A stretch of 64,000 nt of DNA. Source: Branchinecta lynchi (taxonomy: Eukaryota > Arthropoda > Branchiopoda > Anostraca > Branchinectidae). The DNA lies in contig JAKZAP010000020.1 in assembly GCA_023053575.1 (NCBI GenBank), positions 21,414,764-21,478,763 of the forward strand. The letters are read 5' to 3'. The notes beneath the pieces are model-generated. The model was not told the DNA's origin. It did no database searches and worked only from the letters and a program-made list of their open reading frames with translations. The position numbers and the translations under genes are program-made. Positions 57,001-60,167 of the stretch are shown here, one piece after another (the stretch's first letter is position 1; each line of letters starts with the position of its first letter).

Positions 57001-59545
57001 TCATCAATGACCGGTTAACTTTCCTTTCTATCGTTTATGAGTATATTTGGTTCTTTATCTGGTTTCTGAGTGGCTTTGAGTTAATTTGGTTCTTTGAGTG
57101 AATAAAAGTAATTTTTTTAGAAAAAAATGGAAAAGAAAATTGTTGATAAATAGTTTTGGGTAACTTGTCGTCCAATGTGATTGGTATTGGTATGGGATAC
57201 TGTTGAATTTTTGCTATGTTGAAGAATACAAAAATTGATAGTTGGGTATATCAAACAGATTGTAGGAAGATGCAAATTTGGTAAGAACAAAAAACAAAGT
57301 TAATTCTTTGACATGCTTAATAGGAAAGTTAGAAGGTCGACCCAATTAGATCAAACTACAAAAGAGTATCTGCGAGTATCTGTAGGCTAATATTTCTTAA
57401 TTTAAGCATCAAATTCGAGAAAGTCTGTTCCGTAAGTAAAATTTTTCCGTATTTTTTTTATTTTTTTTTGTGGGGGAATTAGTTGTGGGCGCTCTGAGGA
57501 GTAAGACTATCTTTACTTGTTCAAGTTATTATTTATGAGGTATGGTTCGCAGTCTAGACTGGGATATTTGAAGTGGGTCGTTTGTTGTCTTTTGATTGTC
57601 TTACCCTAGGTTCACACAGACGTTCACACTGAGGCGATATCGGCCATCGCCGAGATTTTCGTCGCCAAAATCGGCGATTTCTGTCGCTTCGTCAGGCGAT
57701 TTTCAATGTTGGGAAAATTCAACTTTAATTGGGCGACAGTATGATTTTACGCAACAGCAACATGGGTGACCCTTTTGATGATTCACTTTTAGAAAATTAA
57801 TTATTTTTTATTATTTTGATTATTTTAAGGGTTATTTTTAATTATTTTTCGCGTTAAATTCTGTTGCCGACGAAAATTCAGTGTGAACAACCAGGCGATA
57901 CAAATCTTCTGTCGCTGCGATTGAAAAATTTCGTCCACCGCCGCGATTTGCTATGTGTGAACCTAGCCACCTAGGGTTAGTGTAGGCCTATATTTTGCCA
58001 CCCTCAGGACAAGATTTTATTATATTTGACGATGCAAAACGGATAAGTCAACTACATTTTATTAGAGCTATATTTTGGCCCTTCTTGGCAAGGGTTCTCT
58101 TCAGGCTCACACCGCTCCAGCTGGAAAATGAACGTGTATTAAATACAACCCGCAGTCAGCTTGGGCTGAAAGAATATTTAGGATTTTATTTCCTAGAATG
58201 GCCGTCAAATGAGAATTATTAGTCAGTCAGTTTTTATGATAAAATTCTCTCTCTCTAGAAGAAACTTGTTATGAAAAATGAGTTATGGCTCTAACAAAAG
58301 TTAAAAGTCAATTTCTTAACTCTTGACAACGCAATCCGAGAGGAATATTGTAAGTAACTCCCGTGACATGGGGATGTAAACTGATTAGATAATTTACGTA
58401 AGGATAAACTTTACGGAAGGGTAAGTTTACGTAACTTTACGCTGTTCCTATGCAGGCTTCTCTCTGACTAGTGTAGCGTTTTGCGAACTATGTTCACACG
58501 CCCCTCGGTAGCTCAAATGGTAGAGCGTCTGCCTTGTAAGCAGTTTGTTCTGGGTCCAAATCCCGGCTGAGGAGCATTTTTGTTTTTCAGTTCACTACTT
58601 ACAAAATGAGAGCAGCCAAACTATGACCTTACAGCAGCCTAGAGATAAAGGCTAGCTTAAGAGACTTTTATAAATATTTAGTACCCGGGACGGTTTTAAG
58701 TGCCCGCTCACAAATCTTCCTAACTTCAGCAAGGGCAAAGCGAAATGCCCTCATAAATTCCAAGCAAAGGCAGAAAACTCATTCCAACCAGCCACTGGGA
58801 TAAAAAGGAATTCCCTAGGAGCCATTTCAAAAGACGAAAAGGCTATTTTGATCAAATAAAACAAAATACTAAACTGGTAACAACTAAGAATTTGGTAGGT
58901 TTCTCGAAATAGGGGCAACACGTAAAAAATTAAGACCAATCGTCTGGGACTATACAAACCATTAAAGGGGACAGGGACAGCACAGTCAGCGTAAATCATT
59001 CGTCGCTGCAGACCTCTATTTAAACCAAGGGGGGAGGGGTCAGTCAGCACGATTTAATCGTGGCTGTGAGACGTATATTAACTACCAAGAATGTAGATGG
59101 TTTCTTCAAATAAGGGCAGGGCACTATGTATAAAAGATAAGACCAATTGTCTGAGAATAGACAAGATATCTTAGATAGAACAGGGTTGCCGTATTAGGGG
59201 GGGGGGGGGGGGGGTAGAGTAACGGAGTAATTCATAATGGCTTCGATACAATAACAGATGGCCTACCCTGGAAACTGTCAACGTCGTTGAAAAATCATGA
59301 TCAAAGAAGGCCTTTAGCAATAAAAAAACAATCAAGAGCATTTCGTTCCCTGAAAATGCAGACTTACCTGAAGTCAGCAACCCGCACAATGACTTGTCCC
59401 TTCCTCGCTTCGCTCGTTCCAGGACTGTCTAGTAGGCACACGATTTTCCTCGTTCTGACATACAGGCTCTCGTACGGTTCACAAGGCATCCCAGCAACAG
59501 TGACGCCACCGTAGACATCCTTGAAGGCTTTGCCGAGGTTGACGC
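20865..59545 (-). CDS. PLXNA: Plexin-A-type semaphorin receptor, 3' fifteen exons (gene span)
   Basis: Partial gene read from 59545 down to a TAG at 20865-20867. All fifteen exons have GT..AG borders and compatible phases, giving 1,072 residues (plexin-A proteins are about 1,900). Order: end of IPT1, IPT2-IPT4, a membrane span at about residues 378-400, a juxtamembrane helix, the first half of the RasGAP fold with LLLRRTES (arginines 565-566), the Rho-binding domain, then the second half with LPLRFWVN (Arg 921) and the C-terminal helices. Plexins are cell-surface receptors for semaphorins; dimerisation activates their GAP activity on Rap and alters cytoskeleton and adhesion. Similarity to vertebrate A-type plexins is high over the cytoplasmic part. 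The sema and PSI exons lie beyond 64000. Introns are 0.5-7.9 kb and full of repeats. Confidence 0.96.
21114..21426 (+). mobile_element. TTAA-target MITE, AGGACC family copy 1
   Basis: Left border TTAA then AGGACCTCTCTTACC; right end GAGGGGTCCT then TTGA (eroded TTAA). Collinear with 28132-28503 and 40189-40559, but lacking about 55 bp in the middle. In the last plexin intron, 70 bases from the terminal exon. Confidence 0.75.
22489..22928. mobile_element. TTAA-flanked MITE (piggyBac-like)
   Basis: TTAA at 22485-22488 and 22929-22932 flanks a 440-bp element with ends AGGACACCTGAATGAA and, reversed, AGGATACCTAAACAATGAA. Exact TTAA duplication is the hallmark of piggyBac-type transposition. No ORF from a transposase. 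Confidence 0.7.
23110..23255 (-). CDS. PLXNA: Plexin exon 14 (C-terminal helices)
   Basis: The acceptor is TTCTTTTTTCAG; the donor is GAATCACGG|GTAAGT. It encodes [40 protein letters not shown] and AMLAEESR, near-identical in plan to vertebrate plexin-A. It begins by completing the Gly split with exon 13 and ends in phase 0. Confidence 0.96.
23797..23990. mobile_element. TA-flanked MITE, CAGTAGAGG ends, short copy
   Basis: TACAGTAGAGGTAT and ATACTTCTACTGTA bound 194 bp; the subterminal GTTAACTTCGAACAGTGCC-like sequence is partly mirrored. Same ends as 9933-10414. A relative without clear ends lies at about 26600-26780. Confidence 0.7.
24010..24240 (+). repeat. Dispersed repeat, copy 1 (CACGTTTCTGCC family)
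   Basis: Shared with 36251-36470 and 41575-41790: CTTCACGTTTCTGCC, GGAAGAAGATTTT, TTAATGTTTATTTTTT, GAAAGCTC(A/G)G(A/T)GTA and a terminal CAT/ATT microsatellite. All three lie in plexin introns in the same orientation; the microsatellite tail suggests a retrotransposed element. Confidence 0.6.
24993..25305 (-). CDS. PLXNA: Plexin exon 13 (RasGAP second half, LPLRFWVN)
   Basis: The acceptor is TTTCCTTCCAG; the donor is AGATTAG|GTGAGT. It encodes [60 protein letters not shown], and [20 protein letters not shown]. This is the most conserved plexin block; the arginine of LPLRFWVN (residue 921) is the second GAP arginine site. It ends in phase 1, splitting the Gly of HRLGK. Confidence 0.98.
26103..26438 (-). 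CDS. PLXNA: Plexin exon 12 (His-rich linker and return to GAP fold)
   Basis: 112 codons, phase 0 at both ends; acceptor TTTGACTTTCCAG, donor ACCAAG|GTGAGA. The first two thirds ([20 protein letters not shown] and onward) are a variable linker with about eleven His in some 44 residues; the last third, [29 protein letters not shown], is conserved. Vertebrate plexins have an APMITPDLESG motif before WHLV; I do not see it here. The linker is therefore lineage-specific. Confidence 0.95.
27088..28000. other. Plexin intron 11, partial repeats
   Basis: 27870-28000 (AAGGATGCGCAGTTTCAACA) is a single-arm relative of the foldback at 39004-39330. CAGTGTTGCAACT at about 27635 and AGTGGCAACACAG at about 27825 suggest an eroded hAT-like element between them. 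No exon signals. Confidence 0.4.
28132..28503 (+). mobile_element. TTAA-target MITE, AGGACC family copy 2
   Basis: Starts AGGACCTGTCTTAC after a TTCA (eroded TTAA) and ends GAGGGGTCCT before TTAA. The interior contains AAGCCCGGAGACCCCAATTT, GATGTGTATCACGCTGTCG and GGGTCTCGGAAAAGG, as in the other two copies. Confidence 0.75.
28620..29300 (-). other. Unidentified coding-like stretch in plexin intron 11
   Basis: On the - strand, 29237-29059 reads [20 protein letters not shown] and on to HQNIFLAR then stop, and 28770-28661 follows a good acceptor (CTTTTTGCAG) with [17 protein letters not shown] recognise neither. They may be fragments of a nested gene or of a transposon ORF, or chance. The frames are short and no pair of splice sites joining them was proved. 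Confidence 0.2.
29366..29860 (-). pseudogene. LINE-type ORF1 remnant with CCHC knuckle
   Basis: The - strand frame from 29812 contains [17 protein letters not shown], a CX2CX4HX4C zinc knuckle, followed by a second Cys-rich stretch ([13 protein letters not shown]). Such knuckles occur in gag-like ORF1 proteins of LINEs and LTR elements and bind RNA. Downstream on the same strand, 29400-29366 ends in ATAAATAATAATAATAAT, a typical LINE tail. The frame is short and isolated, so it is a truncated relic. Confidence 0.55.
29951..30554. other. Long open stretch of unknown origin
   Basis: The + strand is open for 191 codons from 29979, and the - strand for 93 codons across 29951-30232. GC content and codon-like composition differ from the surrounding intron. 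I recognise no domain on either strand (the - strand includes [19 protein letters not shown]). It may be part of the transposon to which the nearby CCHC knuckle belongs. Confidence 0.25.
30652..30966. repeat. Inverted pair of tRNA-Thr-derived SINEs
   Basis: On the - strand 30751-30680 folds as a tRNA: A box TAGCTCAAATGG, anticodon loop CTTGTTG (TGT, Thr), B box GGGTTCAAATCCC. An A-C style mismatch at the top of the acceptor stem and a fixed tail (GCATTTTT ... CAGTTCACTACTT) mark it as a SINE. A + strand half copy (B box onward) lies at 30903-30966, so the two form an inverted repeat with about 190 bp between. Same family at 58502-58600 and a diverged one at 33927-34000. Confidence 0.7.
31219..31361 (-). 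CDS. PLXNA: Plexin exon 11 (end of Rho-binding domain)
   Basis: The acceptor is TTATTTTCTAG; the donor is CCGAAACAA|GTAAGT. The first two bases finish the Glu of the conserved DLEW motif. The product reads [19 protein letters not shown], then [19 protein letters not shown] and AQLTLVPKQ. It corresponds to the ubiquitin-like RBD strand pair that binds Rac/Rnd GTPases. It ends in phase 0. Confidence 0.96.
31466..31809. mobile_element. MITE with GTTGCGTTTTT ends
   Basis: Left GTTGCGTTTTTGATCCGAAT and right, reverse complemented, GTTGCGTTTTTTATCCGAAT pair over 25 bp with one mismatch; 344 bp long. Starts about 105 bp upstream of plexin exon 11. A fragment with the same end is at 63620-63650. Confidence 0.7.
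32230..32570. repeat. TTTTTGCAG / TGGTATCTG repeat block, inverted copy
   Basis: Reverse-orientation relative of 1985-2460: contains AATTGCACTTTTCGAA, TCACATCACTAAGTGCCAAA and TACCATGGTATCTGC. In plexin intron 10. It ends with the shared TCTGCAAAAACGCAACTA motif. Confidence 0.55.
33434..33623 (-). CDS. PLXNA: Plexin exon 10 (start of Rho-binding domain, twin acceptor)
   Basis: The strong acceptor TTTATTTGCAG gives a start at 33623; a second in-frame acceptor TTTCGTCGCAG 27 bases further in would give 33596. The product includes [20 protein letters not shown] and [20 protein letters not shown], clear plexin RBD sequence; the donor is GACCTAG|GTAAGC. With the first site the protein begins [15 protein letters not shown], containing a duplicated TIYVS; using the second gives a length closer to vertebrate plexins. 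Both keep the reading frame. Confidence 0.94.
33927..34000 (-). repeat. Diverged tRNA-derived SINE
   Basis: On the - strand CCCCTCGATAGCTCATATGG (A box) and GTGGATTCAAATCCCGC (B box) lie at tRNA spacing, but the anticodon arm does not pair. An eroded member of the Thr-like SINE family. Confidence 0.55.
34435..34786 (-). CDS. PLXNA: Plexin exon 9 (RasGAP first half, RRTES arginines)
   Basis: The largest exon, with acceptor CTTTTCTTCCTCAG and donor AAAGTTATG|GTAAGC. It encodes the GAP arginine-finger segment [14 protein letters not shown] (Arg 565-566 of the visible protein), then [39 protein letters not shown] and [10 protein letters not shown]. The arginines are present, so the domain is predicted to be catalytically competent on Rap-type GTPases. 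It ends in phase 0 at the entry to the Rho-binding domain. Confidence 0.98.
35153..35302. mobile_element. Palindromic MITE, TACACTG ends, copy 2
   Basis: TACACTGCAAAA at left and CTACAGTGTA at right; the interior GTAGAGATAAGATTAATCCC and TTTAATCCTTACTCGGAG match 13589-13748. Plexin intron 8. Confidence 0.7.
35340..35560. repeat. Dispersed repeat shared with 62640-62730
   Basis: The G-rich GGTAATGTGGGGAGTAGGTG followed by CGATACTAAACCATTCGGCT and AGGCCTA recurs at 62640-62710 with few changes. A G10 run lies between. The upstream part (ACCAGCAGACGGACAAACAG) resembles, reversed, the GTCCGTCTG motif of the GGATCCC family. Confidence 0.5.
35734..35998 (-). CDS. PLXNA: Plexin exon 8 (juxtamembrane region, start of RasGAP)
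   Basis: The acceptor is GCCTTCTTCCAG and the donor AAAGACAG|GTAATT. It encodes [39 protein letters not shown], a short insert-free loop, [20 protein letters not shown] and [15 protein letters not shown]. These are near-identical to vertebrate plexin-A. The loop after NIEDHG is a few residues shorter than in vertebrates. Confidence 0.97.
36251..36470 (+). repeat. CACGTTTCTGCC repeat copy 2 with ATT microsatellite
   Basis: Diverged copy of 24010-24240 in which the middle is replaced by a TTA/ATT microsatellite (about 36343-36418). Immediately 3' (36471-36640) is further AT-rich intron with TTTCCCTTTTCGCGTCC. Confidence 0.6.
36675..36765 (+). repeat. GGACCCTTGCC family, single arm
   Basis: Contains CTTAAGCCTGAAGAGGACCC, AAAAAGGGCCGAACTATC and CAGCTGACGCATCCGTTCAG. 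Solo copy of the family whose palindrome is at 41881-42055. Confidence 0.6.
38167..38454. mobile_element. MITE with GTGTTCCACC ends, copy 2
   Basis: CGTGTTCCACCCTACTTACC at left and GGGTGGAACACG at right; internal TAGTAACTATT repeats. It ends 230 bp from plexin exon 7, on its 3' side in transcription sense. Confidence 0.7.
38684..38933 (-). CDS. PLXNA: Plexin exon 7 (transmembrane helix and juxtamembrane coil)
   Basis: The acceptor follows a long T run (TTTCTACAG) and the donor is AAAGAAG|GTAGGG. It starts [19 protein letters not shown], then [19 protein letters not shown] and ILIAY, the single membrane span at about residues 378-400, a basic stop-transfer RRK, and the helix [18 protein letters not shown]. 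The last three elements are diagnostic of plexins. It ends in phase 1; G joins CT of the next exon to give the Ala of the conserved ECKEAFAELQT. A foldback element abuts the upstream side at 39004-39330. Confidence 0.96.
39004..39330. mobile_element. Foldback element next to the plexin membrane exon
   Basis: Arms of about 150 bp: left CTGTCAGACGTTTCGTAACA and right, reversed, CTGACAGAAGCTTCATAACA, continuing through ACAGAAGGATGC, GTTTCAACAGACA, TGTTATG, and GGAAGAGCC. The centre is near 39170. Single-arm relative at 27870-28000. It begins 70 bp upstream of plexin exon 7. Confidence 0.7.
39331..39700 (+). other. Plexin intron 6, low-complexity open frame
   Basis: A 146-codon open frame (39261-39701) runs across the foldback arm and a degenerate TACCCTA / CACCCTATGCC / CTCTAACCC sequence. 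It looks like a chance frame through repeats; a C11 run ends it at about 39666. No domain recognised. Confidence 0.3.
40189..40559 (+). mobile_element. TTAA-target MITE, AGGACC family copy 3
   Basis: TTAA precedes AGGACCTGTCTTACC; the right end is GAGGGGTCCT then TTAT. Full-length and collinear with 28132-28503. All three copies lie on the + strand inside plexin introns. Confidence 0.75.
41325..41489 (-). CDS. PLXNA: Plexin exon 6 (IPT4)
   Basis: The acceptor is ACTTCTTGTTCCAG and the donor GAAGTAGTG|GTAAGA; 55 codons, phase 0 at both ends. It encodes [37 protein letters not shown] and an extension rich in Pro/Asp ([11 protein letters not shown]). The IGxxxCxVxxLxxxQLxCxPP pattern is that of plexin IPT4, just outside the membrane. 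Confidence 0.94.
41575..41790 (+). repeat. CACGTTTCTGCC repeat copy 3 with CAT microsatellite
   Basis: Close copy of 24010-24240 (CCATTTCTCCGCATTC, AGACCCGATTAGTCCCTTTT, TGTCTGTACTAG) ending in TCATCATCATCATCATCAT at about 41757-41775. Confidence 0.65.
41881..42055. repeat. Near-perfect 175-bp palindrome
   Basis: Two 83-bp arms (41881-41963 and 41973-42055) are reverse complements with a single mismatch that I can find, around a 9-base loop AGCCTGACG. The arms include ATTCAAACAATGTTTGCAAC and GGCCCTTCTTGGCAAGGGTC. It is the compact form of the GGACCCTTGCC family. Confidence 0.9.
43620..44290. other. Plexin intron 5, nothing recognised
   Basis: The + strand is open for 126 codons at 43762-44142 but shows no domain, no splice logic and AT-rich codons; treated as chance. 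A small AAATAAATAAATAA tail at about 43695 may be the end of a retroelement fragment. Confidence 0.3.
44313..44561 (-). CDS. PLXNA: Plexin exon 5 (end of IPT3, start of IPT4)
   Basis: The acceptor is CGTTTTTTCAG and the donor ACAATCAAC|GTAAGT; 83 codons, phase 0 at both ends. It reads [18 protein letters not shown], a variable loop, [33 protein letters not shown] and SDYLTIN. GF-MDNV and YPDP are plexin hallmarks at the IPT3-IPT4 junction. Confidence 0.95.
45623..45742 (-). CDS. PLXNA: Plexin exon 4 (IPT3 core)
   Basis: A 40-codon phase-0 exon with acceptor TATTCTTTCAG and donor TCCAGT|GTAAGT. The product is [20 protein letters not shown] then [20 protein letters not shown], matching the plexin IPT3 pattern SGxTxLxITGxNxDxIQxPR. 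Both ends fall on codon boundaries, so the exon could be skipped in frame; nothing in the sequence says that it is. Confidence 0.94.
45775..46110. repeat. Two SINE/LINE tails with simple repeats
   Basis: 45779-45800 is (GATA)n followed by ACTTTAATTTTAGCCGTTAG, the reversed tail of a retroelement. 46060-46100 reads GGAAATAAACGAATTTGATT followed by TGATT, a + strand tail with polyadenylation-type AATAAA and short repeats. Confidence 0.5.
46351..48835 (-). mobile_element. Satellite-bearing element, inverted relative of 4418-6026
   Basis: The ends are those of 4418-6026 reversed: AAGAGCTACGAGCTCATATG GCACTT at 46352 and ATCGCTATATGGCAC at about 48799. Inside are about eight diverged units with CAAGTTTCAT, CCGATCACCCGTTC, GGTCGGATCGGGGAA and TCGGATCCGG landmarks and several C10-C13 runs. 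Open frames of 60-175 codons on both strands reflect the stop-poor repeat. The extra 20 bases before 48835 carry a second AAGTGCCAT. Confidence 0.75.
48838..49030 (+). repeat. CGACTG minisatellite, copy 3
   Basis: AAAAATCGGCTGATTTTAAG, AGTATCGACTATTTTTACG and ACTCGACTC continue into a G10 run and CCCCCCTGGTCC, the same cap logic as the arrays at 10925 and 11950. Confidence 0.6.
49976..50010. other. Perfect short hairpin flanked by TA repeats
   Basis: AAAAGACTATT and AATAGTCTTTT form an 11-bp stem with an 11-base loop, preceded by TATATATATA. In plexin intron 3. Could be an insertion end or a chance hairpin; it is on the wrong side of any exon to act in splicing. Confidence 0.5.
50094..50208. 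mobile_element. Very short TIR element (115 bp)
   Basis: GGTCCTCGTCAGGCTGTCG and, reversed, GGTCCTCGTTAGGGCTGTCG are inverted ends. The left end abuts a G12 run. Single copy seen. Confidence 0.5.
50245..50325 (+). repeat. GGACCCTTGCC family fragment
   Basis: GACGGTGCAAAAGGGATAAG and GCACCGTCAAATGATTCGTA are the outer parts of the family in inverted orientation with the central part deleted. It ends about 50 bp from plexin exon 3. Confidence 0.5.
50374..50539 (-). CDS. PLXNA: Plexin exon 3 (end of IPT2, linker to IPT3)
   Basis: The acceptor is CCGTTTCAG and the donor AACTCG|GTCAGT. It encodes [20 protein letters not shown], then [13 protein letters not shown] and [19 protein letters not shown]. 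The EC-R-T-S strand and the FEYVEDP motif fit the IPT2/IPT3 boundary (vertebrate FEYxDDP). It starts in phase 2 and ends in phase 0. The GTCAGT donor is a little weaker than its neighbours. Confidence 0.93.
50640..51150 (-). repeat. Dispersed repeat, inverted partner of 11300-11815
   Basis: See 11300-11815. In plexin intron 2. Also contains three copies of a GGTTCGAAGTTCAAAG / GGTACGAAGTTCAAAG motif at 50765-50830. Confidence 0.65.
51306..51473 (-). CDS. PLXNA: Plexin exon 2 (first half of IPT2)
   Basis: The acceptor is TCTGTTGCAG and the donor ATTATTCA|GTAAGT. The product runs [55 protein letters not shown]. The FVDP and GPxSGGTLL motifs mark the start of an IPT repeat and match plexin-A IPT2. 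Split codons on both sides (AG|A Arg, CA|C His) agree with the neighbouring exons. Confidence 0.95.
51598..51770 (-). repeat. GGATCCC family, reversed 3' fragment
   Basis: CAAGACCAAAGGTTTCGATG followed by GGATCCCAAAAATTC is the reversed terminus of the family, continuing TTCTCTTCGCCAAATCCAGT and AGAAAACCAAGTTCAG. Truncated at the (TAA)n tail of the neighbouring LINE. Confidence 0.7.
51774..52160 (-). mobile_element. LINE 3' end with ATT tail
   Basis: On the - strand a frame ends [30 protein letters not shown] and stop at 51892, followed by a UTR, GAAATAAATT and (ATT)n. This is the layout of a 5'-truncated non-LTR retrotransposon. I do not recognise the protein fragment. Confidence 0.5.
52773..53196. 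mobile_element. hAT-like MITE with 8-bp target duplication
   Basis: The ends CAGTGTTGCCAAG and CTTGGCAACCCTG match hAT-type termini; flanking CCTACAAA (52765-52772) and CCTACAAG (53197-53204) form an 8-bp duplication with one mismatch. The interior repeats GTGACACTTTTT several times. In plexin intron 1. Confidence 0.8.
53215..53345 (+). repeat. GGACCCTTGCC family, single arm
   Basis: Reads CCAGCTTGAGCGGCTTTGAG, GGACCCTTGCCAAGAAG, TAGCTCTAATAAAATTCAGC, GACGTATCCGTTTTGCAC and CAGTCAGCTTGGGCTGAAG, the fullest single-arm copy in + orientation. Directly followed by a TTGCAG-type block (53350-53445). Confidence 0.65.
54194..54540. mobile_element. MITE with TAGCGTTCCAG ends
   Basis: TAGCGTTCCAG and CTGGAACGCTA bound 347 bp rich in TTATTACAAGTTA / TAACTAATAATAAG. 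The AT-rich CpG-bounded interior resembles the GTGTTCCACC family (1806, 38167), so the two may be related. Confidence 0.65.
54957..55700 (-). pseudogene. LINE reverse transcriptase remnant
   Basis: Reading the - strand from about 55690: [16 protein letters not shown], then [26 protein letters not shown] is the catalytic box of CR1/L2/RTE-like LINE reverse transcriptases; here the second Asp is Gly, and stops follow after [12 protein letters not shown] further frame (55172-54957, ending [15 protein letters not shown] sequence) may be the element's C-terminus. Non-functional, in plexin intron 1. Confidence 0.6.
55860..57600. other. Plexin intron 1, no feature supported
   Basis: AT-rich intron. 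Overlapping open frames at 56181-56532 on both strands lack recognisable motifs. T-rich runs occur at 57440-57470. Confidence 0.4.
57606..57966. mobile_element. MITE with CTAGGTTCACAC ends
   Basis: CTAGGTTCACAC and GTGTGAACCTAG are exact 12-bp inverted ends of a 361-bp element rich in GGCGAT / ATCGCC motifs (ATCGGCCATCGCCGAG, AAAATCGGCGATTTCTGTCG). No transposase. In plexin intron 1. Confidence 0.75.
58015..58180 (-). repeat. GGACCCTTGCC family, reversed single arm
   Basis: TTGACGATGCAAAACGGATA, TTTATTAGAGCTATATTTTG, CTTCTTGGCAAGGG and CGCTCCAGCTGG are the family in reverse orientation, followed by the outer CAGTCAGCTTGGGCTGAAAG. Confidence 0.65.
58502..58600 (+). repeat. tRNA-Thr-derived SINE
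   Basis: CCCCTCGGTAGCTCAAATGG (A box), anticodon loop CTTGTAA (TGT, Thr) and GGGTCCAAATCCC (B box with T to C) form a tRNA head, followed by the family tail GCATTTTTGTTTTTCAGTTC ACTACTT. The B-box change and the shared tail argue against a working tRNA gene. Confidence 0.7.
59368..59545 (-). CDS. PLXNA: Plexin exon 1 of window (second half of IPT1)
   Basis: Reading the - strand, the acceptor is ACCGTTTCAG and the donor GACTTCAG|GTAAGT. It encodes [37 protein letters not shown] and ends [10 protein letters not shown] plus the first two bases of Arg. The pattern (GxNLG, then two cysteines bracketing a strand pair) is that of the first plexin IPT/TIG fold. The first two bases complete a Gly whose first base lies in an unseen exon. 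No earlier plexin exon was found up to 64000. Confidence 0.88.
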
Positions 59546-60167
59546 CTGAAACGGTGGCGGTAAGTCTAAAGACAAGCTCACTTTCACGTTTTTTGGGATC
59601 CCAAAACGTAAGTGGAGGGATACCTATGACATCACAAAAGTTGTCCGTCTGTCTGTTAGCACGATAACTCTTGAAGGGGTTGAGATATTTTAATTAAACT
59701 TGGCACGAGGACTCTTTGCGTCAAAGTACAGGTCAAGTTCGAAGATGGGCAATGTAGCAATATTTAGGGATGGGGGAGGGGTTTGACATTAAGGGGAACA
59801 AAAATGTATTTTTTAAAAGCTAATGAAATAGTCGAATTAGGGGTAAGGAGACATGCTGAATCCGAATATGAAACTTATTTTCTCGCCGGACAAATAGTTC
59901 ACCTTGGAATCCGGCAAAAACCGGAAAATTCGTGAAAAGTAAAAGTTAAATGAAGTTGATTGGAGGTTCAATTAAGGGGCAAGGAAACGTGCTTAGTCCG
60001 AATATGAAAATTATTTTTTCGCCAGACAATTAGTTCGGCGTGAATCCGGCCGTAACCGGAGAATTTGTTTAAAGTAAAAGTTTTATAGAAATTTGATAAG
60101 ATGTTCGATTTGCGGGTAAGTAGACATGCTGAATTGGCATATGACAATCATTTTCTCACCGGACGTA

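Noticed and set aside
58502..58573. A working tRNA-Thr gene
   Set aside because: The B box has a T to C change, the acceptor stem is imperfect and a SINE tail shared with 30652-30751 follows directly.
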